A DNA stretch of 64,000 nt from positions 62,001-126,000 of the forward strand of contig NZ_FNMZ01000007.1 of assembly GCF_900106695.1 (NCBI RefSeq). The letters run 5' to 3'. The stretch is from Albimonas donghaensis. Its GTDB lineage: Bacteria > Pseudomonadota > Alphaproteobacteria > Rhodobacterales > Rhodobacteraceae. A program made the translations under genes and the position numbers. Below are positions 6,955 through 14,815 of this stretch, in pieces. Each line of letters starts with the position of its first letter. Position 1 is the first letter of the stretch. Under the pieces are notes generated by a model that saw only the letters and a list, made by a program, of their open reading frames with translations, made no database searches and was not told the origin of the DNA.

Positions 6955-9531
6955 CTATTCCCGGGCCCGCAGCACCTGGGCCGGGCGCGCGCCCAGCGGT
7001 CGGGCCGCGAATCCGAGCCCCGCGAGAAGGCTCAGCGCCGCCCCGCCGATGACGATGACCAGGGCGGAGACCGGCTCGAACACGTAGCTCGCGTCCATCA
7101 CCAGCACCATCACCGCCCAGCCGGCGATCCCGCCCGCGACGATGGCCACCGCGCCCGCCGCGGCGCCCAGCAATCCGGCGCGCAGCGCGAAGCTGGCGAG
7201 GATCGTGCGGCGCGAGGCGCCCAGCGTCTTGAGCACCGCCGCCTCGTAGACCCGCCGCCGCTCGCCCGCCGCCGCGGCGCCGATCAGCACCACGATCCCG
7301 GTCAGCAGCGTCGCCGAGGCCCCCCAGCGCGTCGCCGCCGCCAGTTCCCGCAGCCCGTCGGCCACCTGGTCGATGGCGTCGCGCACGCCGATGGCGGTGA
7401 TGTTGGGATAGGCCCCGGCCACGTCGCGCAGCAGCCCGCCTTCCGAGCCCTCCTCGGCGTAGACGGTGGCGATATGGGTGTGCGGCGCGCCGGTCAGGGC
7501 GCCGGGGCTCATGACCATCAGGAAGTTGATGCCCATGTCGCGGAAGTTCACCACCCGGAAATTGGCGATCCGCGCCGTGATCTCCCGCCCCAGCACCGAC
7601 ACCGTGATCGCGTCGCCGATCTCCAGCCCCAGCCCGCGGCCATGCTCCTCCGAGAAGGAGACGAGGGTCTCGCCGGCATAGTCCTCGGGCCACCATTCGC
7701 CCTCGGTGATCTCGGTCCCCGGCGGCGGGGCGGCGGAATAGGTCACGCCGCGGTCGCCGCGCAGGATCCAGCGATAGTCCTCGGGGACCTGCGCCTCCGC
7801 CTCCGCCGCGGGCACGCCGTCGAGCCGGGTGATGATCCCGCGCAGCATCGGCGCGGTCTCGATCGCGGTGACGCCCTCATGGCCCTCGGCGGCCTCCAGG
7901 AAGCCGGGCAGCTGGTCGGTCTGCACGTCGACGAAGAAGAAGGCGGGCGCGTTCTCGGGCAGGTCGTTGGTGATGACGTTGCGCAGGTTCCAGTCGATCT
8001 GCCCGACCGAGGCCAGCACCGCCAGCCCCAGCCCCAGCGACAGCACCACGCCCGAGGTCTCGCCCCCCGGCCCGCCGATGGCGCCCAGCGCGAGCCGCAG
8101 CGCCGGGCGGCCGCGGACCGCGCGGGACCGGGCGGCGGGCCGGGCCAGCCGGGCCACGCCCATCGCCGCCAGCCACAGCACCGCCAGCGCGCCGGCGACG
8201 CCGCCCGCGAAGCCCAAAGCCACCTGCCAGATGCCGGAGAACGCGGTCGCCGCCCCCACCAGCACCGCCGTCAGCCCGCCGATCAGCGCCAGATAGGACG
8301 GCCGCGGCCAGCCCCCCGCGCCCTCGGCGGATTCGCGGTAGAGCGCGGCGGCCCGCACCTCCCGCGCCCGGGCCAGCGGCCAAAGCGCGAAGATCAGGGC
8401 GGCGAGCATCCCGTAGACCCCCGCCTCCCACAACGGCGCGGCGTAGACGTCGAACAGCGCCGGCACCGGCAGCATGTCGCCCATCAACGGCCCCGCCACC
8501 GCCGGCACGGCCGCGCCCAGCGCCAGCCCGATGGCCACGCCCAGCGCCGCCAGCGCGCCCACCTGGATCAGGTAGACCGCGAAGATCACCCGCCCCGAGG
8601 CGCCCAGCGTCTTCAGGGTGGCGATGGAGGCGGTCTTGCGCTCCATGTAGCTGCGCACGGCGGCCGAGACGCCGACGCCCCCCATGGCCAGCGCCGCGAG
8701 CCCCACCAGCACCAGGAACGCCCCGATCCGGTTCACGAAATTGGCCACGCCCGGCGCCCCGTTGCGCCGGTCCTTCCAGCGCAGGCCGGATTCGGGGAAA
8801 CGGGCGGCCGCCTCGGAAGCCAGCGCGTCCAGGTCCGCGTCCGGGGCCAGGCGCAGGCGGTATTCGCTCTCGAACAGGGTGCCGGGGGCGAGCAGGCCGG
8901 ACTGCTCCAGCGCCTCCAGCCTCAGCAGGGTGCGCGGGCCCAGCCCGAAGCCGCCGGCGGCCGCGTCGGGCTCCACCTCCAGCGCCGCGCGCAGCTCGTA
9001 TTCGCCGCGCCCCAGACGCACGCGGTCCCCGACCGCCAGCCCCAGCCGGTCGATCAGCGCCGGCGCCATGACCAGCCCCCAGACCCCGTCGCGCAGGCCC
9101 AGCGCGTCGCCCTGCGAAATCCCGCCGGAGAACTCCGCCGCCCCGTAAAGCGGCCAGGCCCCGTCGACGCCCTTCACCTGGGTCAGCGCGCGTTCCGCGC
9201 CCTCCGCCTTCGGGGCCACGGCCATGGAGCGGAAATCCACGGTCTCGGACACCCGCTCGGACACGCGCTCCATCCACGCGCGTTCCTGCGCCTCGGCGAA
9301 ACGGTAGGTGAATTCCAGCTCGGCGTCGCCGCCGAGAATGACCTGGCCCTCCTGCGCCAGCCCCTCCGAGATCGCCATGCGCACCGAGCCCACCGCCGCG
9401 ATCGCCGCGACGCCGAGCGCGAGGCAGGCGAGGAACACGCCGAACCCCTTGAGCCCCCCGCGCAATTCGCGCCGGGCCAGCCGGAAGGCGAGAGGGAGGA
9501 CGGCGGGGTCGGCGGCGCGCGCGCGGCTCAC
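6955..9531 (-). CDS. FtsX-like ABC transporter permease (YbbP type)
   Basis: 858 residues from a GTG at 9531 that overlaps the ATPase stop by four bases (GTGA), so the two are translationally coupled. Two FtsX modules are visible. Near residues 19-45 is the first TM (VFLACLALGVAAIAAVGSVRM), a large periplasmic domain follows, then TM segments with the FtsX-type MERKTASIATLKTLGASGRV. A second half ends with ERRRVYEAAVLKTLGASRRT and GAALSLLAGLGFAARPLGAR. This is the YbbP layout (about 800 residues, ten predicted TMs). With the ATPase it probably forms a mechanotransmission or lipid/lipoprotein exporter, not an importer; the substrate is unknown. Confidence 0.9.
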   Translation of the reverse strand: MSRARAADPAVLPLAFRLARRELRGGLKGFGVFLACLALGVAAIAAVGSVRMAISEGLAQEGQVILGGDAELEFTYRFAEAQERAWMERVSERVSETVDFRSMAVAPKAEGAERALTQVKGVDGAWPLYGAAEFSGGISQGDALGLRDGVWGLVMAPALIDRLGLAVGDRVRLGRGEYELRAALEVEPDAAAGGFGLGPRTLLRLEALEQSGLLAPGTLFESEYRLRLAPDADLDALASEAAARFPESGLRWKDRRNGAPGVANFVNRIGAFLVLVGLAALAMGGVGVSAAVRSYMERKTASIATLKTLGASGRVIFAVYLIQVGALAALGVAIGLALGAAVPAVAGPLMGDMLPVPALFDVYAAPLWEAGVYGMLAALIFALWPLARAREVRAAALYRESAEGAGGWPRPSYLALIGGLTAVLVGAATAFSGIWQVALGFAGGVAGALAVLWLAAMGVARLARPAARSRAVRGRPALRLALGAIGGPGGETSGVVLSLGLGLAVLASVGQIDWNLRNVITNDLPENAPAFFFVDVQTDQLPGFLEAAEGHEGVTAIETAPMLRGIITRLDGVPAAEAEAQVPEDYRWILRGDRGVTYSAAPPPGTEITEGEWWPEDYAGETLVSFSEEHGRGLGLEIGDAITVSVLGREITARIANFRVVNFRDMGINFLMVMSPGALTGAPHTHIATVYAEEGSEGGLLRDVAGAYPNITAIGVRDAIDQVADGLRELAAATRWGASATLLTGIVVLIGAAAAGERRRVYEAAVLKTLGASRRTILASFALRAGLLGAAAGAVAIVAGGIAGWAVMVLVMDASYVFEPVSALVIVIGGAALSLLAGLGFAARPLGARPAQVLRARE

Positions 9532-10238
9532 TCCGCGGCCTCGCGCGCCGAATCCTCGGCCAGCAGACCGTCCGCCACGCGGATCGTGCGGTCGCAGCGC
9601 GCGGCCAGTTCGGGGGCGTGGGTGACCATGATCAGCGTCGCGCCGTGGCGCTCCCGCAGCCCGAAGAGCATGTCCATGATCGCCTCGCCGTTGACCCCGT
9701 CGAGATTGCCGGTGGGCTCGTCCGCCAGCAGGATCTCGGGGCGCGGGGCGGCGGCGCGGGCCAGCGCGACGCGCTGCTGCTCCCCGCCCGAAAGCTGGCC
9801 GGGATAGTGGTCGAGCCGGGCGCCCAGCCCGACGGCCTTCAGCTCCTCCGCCGCCCGGTCGAAGGCGTCGGCGCGCCCGGCGAGTTCCAGCGGGGTCGCC
9901 ACGTTCTCCAGCGCCGTCATCGTCGGAATCAGGTGGAAGGATTGGAAGACCACCCCCATATGATCCCGACGGAAGCGCGCCAGCGCGTCCTCGTCCATCG
10001 CGGTCAGATCCTCGCCCAGCGCCCTGACCGCGCCGCCGGTGGCCTGCTCCAGCCCGCCCATGAGCATGAGGAGAGACGACTTGCCCGAGCCCGAAGGCCC
10101 GACCACTCCGACGGTCTCGCCGCGCGCGACCTCCAGCGTCACGCCGCGCAGGATCTCCACCCGTCCGGCGCGGGAGCCGAGCGTCAGCGCCGCCTCGACC
10201 AGTTCGAAAGCGGGAGCGGCGGTCTGGGATCGCGTCAT
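9528..10238 (-). CDS. ABC transporter ATP-binding protein (YbbA/LolD type)
   Basis: 236 residues with all ABC ATPase motifs: Walker A GPSGSGKSS (about residues 47-55), Q-loop VVFQSFHLIPTMTALENV, signature LSGGEQQRVALARA, Walker B ILLADEPTGNLD and H-loop VTHAPELA. The FHLIPTMTALENV and DEPTGNLD sequences are typical of the MacB/LolD/YbbA subfamily that partners FtsX-type permeases. Its ATG (10236-10238) overlaps the ATG of the divergent esterase gene (10237-10239). The tesA-ybbA-ybbP arrangement is known from enterobacteria and many other proteobacteria. Confidence 0.93.
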   Translation of the reverse strand: MTRSQTAAPAFELVEAALTLGSRAGRVEILRGVTLEVARGETVGVVGPSGSGKSSLLMLMGGLEQATGGAVRALGEDLTAMDEDALARFRRDHMGVVFQSFHLIPTMTALENVATPLELAGRADAFDRAAEELKAVGLGARLDHYPGQLSGGEQQRVALARAAAPRPEILLADEPTGNLDGVNGEAIMDMLFGLRERHGATLIMVTHAPELAARCDRTIRVADGLLAEDSAREAAE

Positions 10239-10986
10239 GCGGCGGGGTCTCCGGTCTGCGGCGGGGGGCGCGGCGCGCGCGAGGGGCAGTTGCGCATATG
10301 GGGCCATCTGCGGCGGGCTCAAGGCGCTGACCGTCGCCGGCGCCCTCGCTTTCACGCTGCACCCGACGCATTCCGTCGCGGCGGAGGGCGACGCGGTGAC
10401 CCTGCTGGCGCTGGGCGACAGTCTCACTCATGGCTACGGCCTGCCGGAGGCCGAGGGCTTCGTCCCCCGCCTGCAGGCCTGGCTGCGCGACCGCGGCCAT
10501 GACGTGACCGTGATCAACGCCGGCGTCTCCGGCGACACCACTCAGGGCGGGCGGGCGCGGCTCGACTGGTCGCTGAGCCCGGAGGTCGACGCGGTGATCG
10601 TGGAGCTGGGCGGCAACGACCTGCTGCGCGGCATCGATCCGGCCAACAGCCGCGAGAACCTGGACGCGATCCTGACCGAGCTGAACGCCCGCGGCCTGCC
10701 CGCGCTGCTGGCCGGCCTGCCGGCGCCGCTGAACTACGGGGAGGACTGGAAGGCCGAGTTCGACGCCATGTTCCCCGAACTGGCCGAGGCCCACGGCGCG
10801 ATCCTCTACGAGAATTTCCTCGCCGGCATCGGCGGGCTGGAGGACCGGGAGGCCGCCCGCGCCCTGATGCAGGCCGACGGCGTGCATCCCAACGCCGCAG
10901 GGGTGGAGAAGGTGGTGGCGGGCATCGGCCCGGCGGTGGAGGCGCTGATCGCCCGCGCCGAGGCGGCGCAGGCGCCCGCCGACTGA
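10237..10986 (+). CDS. tesA: Arylesterase/thioesterase, SGNH hydrolase (TesA type)
   Basis: 249 residues. After a signal-like segment (LKALTVAGALAFTLHPTHSVAA) the mature enzyme shows the four SGNH blocks: GDSLTHGYG with the nucleophile Ser, Gly in the following block (NAGVSGDTTQGG), GGNDLLRG with Asn, and the catalytic Asp/His in ADGVHPNAAG. It hydrolyses acyl esters or thioesters in the periplasm, like E. coli TesA. The ATG at 10237 is the only good in-frame start upstream of the signal sequence, yet it lies on top of the start codon of the divergent ABC gene, so promoters of both genes must lie in each other's 5' coding sequence. Confidence 0.9.
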   Translation: MRRGLRSAAGGAARARGSCAYGAICGGLKALTVAGALAFTLHPTHSVAAEGDAVTLLALGDSLTHGYGLPEAEGFVPRLQAWLRDRGHDVTVINAGVSGDTTQGGRARLDWSLSPEVDAVIVELGGNDLLRGIDPANSRENLDAILTELNARGLPALLAGLPAPLNYGEDWKAEFDAMFPELAEAHGAILYENFLAGIGGLEDREAARALMQADGVHPNAAGVEKVVAGIGPAVEALIARAEAAQAPAD

Positions 10987-11025
10987 TCCCCCGCCGCCCC
11001 AGCCCGACGGTTTCCGGGAGGCCCC

Positions 11026-11607
11026 ATGATCCGCGCTTTCGTCGCCCTGCCCCTGCCCGAGCCGCTCGCCGACCGGCTCGACGATCTGGCCTGGGACATG
11101 GGCGAGGGCCGGCCCTCCGACCCCGAGACCTTCCACCTGACCCTCGCCTTTCTGGGCGAGCAACGGCCGGAGGTGCTGGAGGACGTGGCGGTGGAGCTGG
11201 AGCGGCTGCGCGCGCCCTCGCCGCCGGTGGCCTTGCGGGGGATGGGCGTGTTCGGCGGGGGGCGTCCGCGCTCCGCCCATGCGGAGGTGGTTCCGGACCC
11301 GGCGCTGTCGGGTCTGCGCGACGCGGTGCGGCGGGCCTGCCGGCGGGGCGGGCTCGACCTGCCCCATGCCCGCTTCACGCCGCATGTGACGCTGGTGCGA
11401 TTCTCGGCGCGCGCGCCGGCGGGGGAGGGGCTGGCGCGCTGGCTCTCCCGTCACGCGGGGTTCGCGGCGGAGACGTTTCACCCGTCGGAGGCGCGGCTGA
11501 TGCGCTCGGATCTCGGGCCGGAGGGGCCGACGCATACGGAGCTGATGGCGATTCCGCTGGACCCTTTTTCGCAGACGACCCCGGGCAGGTCCGCGCAGGG
11601 GGGCTGA
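11026..11607 (+). CDS. thpR: RNA 2',3'-cyclic phosphodiesterase (2H family)
   Basis: 193 residues. The two HxTx motifs that define the 2H phosphoesterase superfamily are present: FHLTLAFLGEQ (about residues 42-52) and FTPHVTLVRF (about 118-127). The N-terminal MIRAFVALPLP is typical of ThpR/LigT. The enzyme opens 2',3'-cyclic phosphates on RNA ends and has weak 2'-5' ligase activity in vitro. It follows the esterase gene by about 40 bases in the same direction and could be cotranscribed. A Ser/Thr/Gly-rich C-terminal tail is longer than usual. Confidence 0.9.
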   Translation: MIRAFVALPLPEPLADRLDDLAWDMGEGRPSDPETFHLTLAFLGEQRPEVLEDVAVELERLRAPSPPVALRGMGVFGGGRPRSAHAEVVPDPALSGLRDAVRRACRRGGLDLPHARFTPHVTLVRFSARAPAGEGLARWLSRHAGFAAETFHPSEARLMRSDLGPEGPTHTELMAIPLDPFSQTTPGRSAQGG

Positions 11608-11987
11608 CGACCGATGATGGCGGGGGGATGATGGCGGGGGGCGCTCGGCCCGCATGTTCAGGGTCGCGCGCAAGGCTTCGGGCGCGGCGGTCATGCGGGC
11701 CTGGCGCCACGCCTCATCGCCGCCCGGAAGGCGGGTCGGGGCGATCAGGCGCGGGCTTCGCCCACAGGTTCGGGAAAGGGAGTTTTCAGAGGGCGCGACG
11801 CGGGAATCGACACGGGCCGCGCGGACCGCTGCGGGCGGCAGGCCCAGGGCCGGGCATCAGGCTCACGGACCCGCTTGCGGGGGGGCCGGGCATAGCGCCG
11901 GCGTCGCCCCGCGACCGCTCTTCAGCCAAGCGGCTCAGGCAAGCGACCGCAGCGCCCGAGCCGCGAAGCCGAGCGTCACGCGGGGGC
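11608..11987. other. Intergenic region without recognisable gene
   Basis: 380 bases after thpR. It starts with a perfect 14-bp tandem repeat, GATGATGGCGGGGG twice (11613-11640), followed by GC-rich sequence. Open frames here translate to Arg/Pro/Gly-rich sequence with no family features, so I call no gene. Confidence 0.5.
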
Positions 11988-12116
11988 TCAGGCGCGGTAG
12001 CGCCAGGCCAGTTCCTGCCGCAGCCGCGCCTCGGCGAGCGTCAGCCGAACGCTCCAGCGTCCGATACGCTCCGCGCGCAGCGCCCTGCGCCAGACATCCA
12101 TACGACCATTCATCAT
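11988..12116 (-). CDS. 42-residue basic protein, candidate DUF1127-like mini-protein
   Basis: A short gene with AGGAG 5 bases before the first of two adjacent ATG codons (12116 and 12113). The product begins MMNGRMDVWRRALRAERIGR and ends QELAWRYRA. It is rich in Arg and amphipathic, resembling the short Arg-rich helices common in DUF1127-type proteins of alphaproteobacteria, although the characteristic LxxLxxxxLxDIG motif is absent. It lies downstream of a clear DUF1127-type gene on the same strand, separated by a strong hairpin. Function is unknown; DUF1127 relatives act in RNA turnover and phosphate or carbon metabolism. Confidence 0.5.
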   Translation of the reverse strand: MMNGRMDVWRRALRAERIGRWSVRLTLAEARLRQELAWRYRA

Positions 12117-12182
12117 CTGCGCTCCTGTTCGGCACGCCATCCCCACGCGCAGTAAAGGGGCCGCCGGTTACCAAAATGCCAA

Positions 12183-12207
12183 GGGCGCGTGAATTTTTCA
12201 CGCGCCC
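12183..12207 (-). terminator. Hairpin between two small genes
   Basis: A perfect 11-bp stem (12183-12193 with 12197-12207, GGGCGCGTGAA/TTCACGCGCCC) and a 3-base loop. It follows the 73-residue DUF1127-type gene on the minus strand, with TTGGCATTTTGG after it, so it is likely a terminator or processing site upstream of the 42-residue gene. Confidence 0.65.
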
Positions 12208-12269
12208 CGGCACTTATTCCTGCAACGTCGCAGGGTCAAGCCGTTGCGGAGGAGCAACAGCGAGAAAGC

Positions 12270-12491
12270 TCAACGTCCGGTGGAAGTCGGCTCCCAGAAC
12301 GGCCGCTCCGCCTCGAAGGAGGCCACGCCCCGCTCAAGGCCGATGTCGCGCAGCTGATCCGGCGACAGGCGGGCCAGGGCACGACGCTGTTTGGCGGTTT
12401 CGGTCCAGCACGCCACGCGGGCGAGAAGGGCGCCGAAGGACACGCCGCGGAGGGCGGCCGCCGATCCGGTCACGGCAACAGTGTGGGTCAT
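12270..12491 (-). CDS. DUF1127 domain-containing protein
   Basis: 73 residues from an ATG with GGAGG 5 bases upstream. An ATG four codons earlier (12503) overlaps that Shine-Dalgarno site and is unlikely. The C-terminal half, QRRALARLSPDQLRDIGLER, is the DUF1127 signature. The N-terminus is Ala-rich (TGSAAALRGVSFGALLARVACW). Small Arg-rich proteins of this family are involved in RNA binding and stress or phosphate regulation in Agrobacterium and Rhodobacter. The gene is divergent from a LysR regulator, a common arrangement in Rhodobacterales, so that regulator may control it. Confidence 0.88.
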   Translation of the reverse strand: MTHTVAVTGSAAALRGVSFGALLARVACWTETAKQRRALARLSPDQLRDIGLERGVASFEAERPFWEPTSTGR

Positions 12492-12614
12492 ATTCGCCTC
12501 CATTTAGCAATCGTGATCCCGGAGAAGTCCGCATCACTCTTGTTGATGCATATGGAGGCTCATGCTAAGGTTCGCAAACGAATGGTTTTGACGCCCGCCA
12601 TCACGGAGCTTGAT
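12492..12614. promoter_or_regulatory. DUF1127/LysR divergent control region
   Basis: 123 bases between the divergent DUF1127 gene and the LysR gene. The words ATGGAGGC and TGCTAA each occur once per strand: as complements at 12496-12503 and 12504-12509 (reading toward the DUF1127 gene) and directly at 12552-12559 and 12563-12568 (reading toward lysR). The region is locally AT-richer. LysR proteins usually bind between themselves and a divergent target, so this is the probable operator region, but no clean T-N11-A palindrome is assigned. Confidence 0.4.
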
Positions 12615-13493
12615 ATGACGCGGAATCTCGATCTGACCGCCCTGCGCAGCTTCGCGATGGTCGCCGAGGCCGGCGGCGTCACCCGCGCCGCCGCCCGTCT
12701 CCACCTGACGCAATCCGCCGTCTCCATGCAGCTCAAGCGGCTGGAGGAGAATATAGGCCAGCCGCTGCTCGACCGCTCCGGGCGCGCGCCGCAGCTGACC
12801 TCGCAGGGGGAGCTGCTGCTCAGCTACGCCAAGCGGATGCTGGCGCTCAACGACGAGGCCTGGGGGCGGCTGACCTCCCAGGCCTTCGAGGGTCAGCTGA
12901 CGCTCGGCGTGCCCGCCGACATCGTGTTCCCGCATATCCCCGAGGTGCTCAAGCGCTTCGCCATGGCCTATCCGCGAGTGAAGGTGACGCTGGTCTCCTC
13001 CTACACCCGCCGCCTGCACGCGCTGCGCGACCGGGGCGAGGCCGACCTGATCCTGACCACCGAGGCCACCCCCCGCGCCGGCGGCGAGACGCTGGAATGC
13101 GCGCGTCTGGTCTGGGTCGGCGCCCAGGGCGGACATGCGTGGAAGGCCAAGCCCCTGCGCCTGGCCTTCGAGAACAACTGCATCTTCCGCGCCTCGGTGC
13201 AGGAGGCGCTGGACCAGGCCGGGATGGACTGGGAGATGGCGGTGGAATCCGAGACGACGCGGACCATCGAGGCCTCGGTCTCCGCCGATCTCGCGGTGCA
13301 TGCGGCCATTGAATCGGCGGTGGTCGACCGGCTGGAGGTGCTCCGCCATGGCGGCGCCCTGCCCGAGCTGCCGGTCTACCATATCAACATGTACCACGCC
13401 GACGGGCCCGAGAACCGGCTGACGCGGGAGCTCGCCCAGTTCGTGCGCGACGCCTATGCGGTGGAGCAGGAGGCGCTGGTCGCCGCCCAGTAG
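12615..13493 (+). CDS. LysR family transcriptional regulator
   Basis: 292 residues from the ATG at 12615, with GGAG 6 bases upstream. The N-terminal winged helix-turn-helix is clear: LDLTALRSFAMVAEAGGVTRAAARLHLTQSAVSMQLKRLEE, then LTSQGELLLSYAKRML. The C-terminal periplasmic-binding-like effector domain follows (LGVPADIVFPHIPEVL near residue 97; SYTRRLHALRDRGEADLIL). The effector is unknown. It is divergent from a DUF1127 gene, an arrangement that usually indicates control of the neighbour. An upstream in-frame ATG at 12582 exists but lacks a good ribosome-binding site. Confidence 0.92.
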   Translation: MTRNLDLTALRSFAMVAEAGGVTRAAARLHLTQSAVSMQLKRLEENIGQPLLDRSGRAPQLTSQGELLLSYAKRMLALNDEAWGRLTSQAFEGQLTLGVPADIVFPHIPEVLKRFAMAYPRVKVTLVSSYTRRLHALRDRGEADLILTTEATPRAGGETLECARLVWVGAQGGHAWKAKPLRLAFENNCIFRASVQEALDQAGMDWEMAVESETTRTIEASVSADLAVHAAIESAVVDRLEVLRHGGALPELPVYHINMYHADGPENRLTRELAQFVRDAYAVEQEALVAAQ

Positions 13494-13532
13494 GCGACCC
13501 GCCGCCCTGCCCGCCCCCCCCCGACAGGACGC

Positions 13533-14492
13533 TCAGGCCCAGGGGGTGACCACCACCTTGCCCGTCGCCTCCCGCGATTTCAGCAGGCGCAGCGCCTCGT
13601 TGGCCTCCGCCAGCGGCAGCACGTTGGAGATATGCGGCTTCAGCCGCCCCTCCGCGAACCAGCCCATCAGGGTGGAGAGGCTGTCGCGCAGCACCTCGGG
13701 CCGGAACTTCCGGTAGGTCCCGATATAAAGCCCCAGCACGTCGATGTTCTTGACCATCAGGATGTTGGCCGGGATCTGCGGAATATCGCCCGAGGCGAAG
13801 CCGATCGGGATCATCCGCGCCTCCGGCCGGCAGGCGCGCATCGCGGCCTTCCACTGGTCGCCCCCCACGGGGTCGTAGACCACGTCCAGCCCGCCGAGCA
13901 CGAGGCAGCGCTCGCGGATATCCTCGGCCTCCGAATCCAGCAGGTGATCGGCGCCGAAGCGCCGGGCGATCTCCAGCCGCTCGGGCCCGCGGGCGCAGGC
14001 GATGACCTCGGCCCCCATGATCTTGCCGATCTCCACCGCCGTCAGCCCCACGCCCCCTGCGGCGCCCAGCACCAGCAGACGCTCTCCGGGCCGCATCCGG
14101 GCCTTGTGCTCCAGCGCCATATGCGAGGTGACATAGGCGATCTGGAAGGCGGCCGCGGCCTCCGGCGACATGCCCTCCGGGACGGGGGAGCACAGCGCGG
14201 CCGGGACCACGCAATATTCCGCGAACCCGCCGCCGCCCATCGCCGCCACGCGGGTTCCGGGGGCGAGCGCCGCGCCCTCGCCGACCGCATCCACGATCCC
14301 GCAGACCTCTCCGCCCGGCGAGAAGGGCAGCGGGGCCTTCTCCTGATACTTGCCGGCCACCCGCAGCGTGTCGGCGAAGTTCACCCCGCAGGCCTCGACC
14401 TTCAGGCGAACCTCGCCGGGGCCGGGCTCGGGCGCGGGGATCTCGTCCAGGACCAGCGCGGCGTTGAGTTCGTGCAGGCGCATGGCGCGCAT
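13533..14492 (-). CDS. NADPH:quinone oxidoreductase-like zinc-independent MDR protein
   Basis: 319 residues. The N-terminal GroES-like domain reads MRAMRLHELNAALVLDEIP, then VEACGVNFADTLRVAGKYQ (the quinone oxidoreductase signature) and FSPGGEVCGIVDAVGEGA. The Rossmann domain has GAAGGVGLTAVEIGKIMGA, the NADPH-binding glycine motif. No structural or catalytic zinc cysteines are seen. It probably reduces quinones or enones in the cytosol. The start at 14492 has GGAGGAGGAG nearby; a second ATG three codons in is possible. It faces the end of the LysR gene. Confidence 0.88.
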   Translation of the reverse strand: MRAMRLHELNAALVLDEIPAPEPGPGEVRLKVEACGVNFADTLRVAGKYQEKAPLPFSPGGEVCGIVDAVGEGAALAPGTRVAAMGGGGFAEYCVVPAALCSPVPEGMSPEAAAAFQIAYVTSHMALEHKARMRPGERLLVLGAAGGVGLTAVEIGKIMGAEVIACARGPERLEIARRFGADHLLDSEAEDIRERCLVLGGLDVVYDPVGGDQWKAAMRACRPEARMIPIGFASGDIPQIPANILMVKNIDVLGLYIGTYRKFRPEVLRDSLSTLMGWFAEGRLKPHISNVLPLAEANEALRLLKSREATGKVVVTPWA

Positions 14493-14815
14493 CGGCGGTC
14501 TCCTCCTCCGTTTCCGCCGCCCGTTCGGCTGCGACGCAGGCCGGGCGGTTCAGAGGCGCAGAGTGCACCGCCGCGCCCGCCCCGAAAAGGGGGGCGGGCG
14601 GAGGACGCGCCCGGGCGGTGACGTCGATGGAGGGAGCGTCCCATGACATCTTCGCGCCCCGGAACTCCGTGGCGCCGACGGCCCCCCCGGTCATGCCGAA
14701 ACGGGGCTGCGCAGCGGCGAAGCCGCCGGCGGACGGGCCGACGCGAAACGGGCGGCGGGATCGCTCCCGCCGCCCGCGCCTGAGATCGGGGCGGGCCGCC
14801 CCGGCCCGGATTTCG
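14493..14815. other. Intergenic region after the giant gene
   Basis: 323 bases between the quinone-oxidoreductase start and the giant gene stop. The first 130 bases are presumably the leader and promoter of the oxidoreductase gene. The part near the giant gene holds the hairpin annotated at 14750-14775 and a second GC-rich palindromic stretch around 14787-14801. No RTX-like coding continuation is present in any frame. Confidence 0.5.
14750..14775 (-). terminator. Hairpin terminator candidate of the giant gene
   Basis: An 11-bp perfect stem (14750-14760 with 14765-14775, GGGCGGCGGGA/TCCCGCCGCCC) with a 4-base loop, about 40 bases past the stop of the giant gene on the minus strand, followed by CGTTTCGCG. 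There is no long T run. Confidence 0.6.

Noticed and set aside
6790-9807. 1,005-codon plus-strand frame over the FtsX-like permease
   Set aside because: Low-complexity Arg/His/Gln sequence opposite a clear permease with membrane segments and FtsX motifs.
11628-12568. Plus-strand frames between thpR and lysR
   Set aside because: No ribosome-binding sites, low-complexity translation, and overlap with two better-supported small minus-strand genes.
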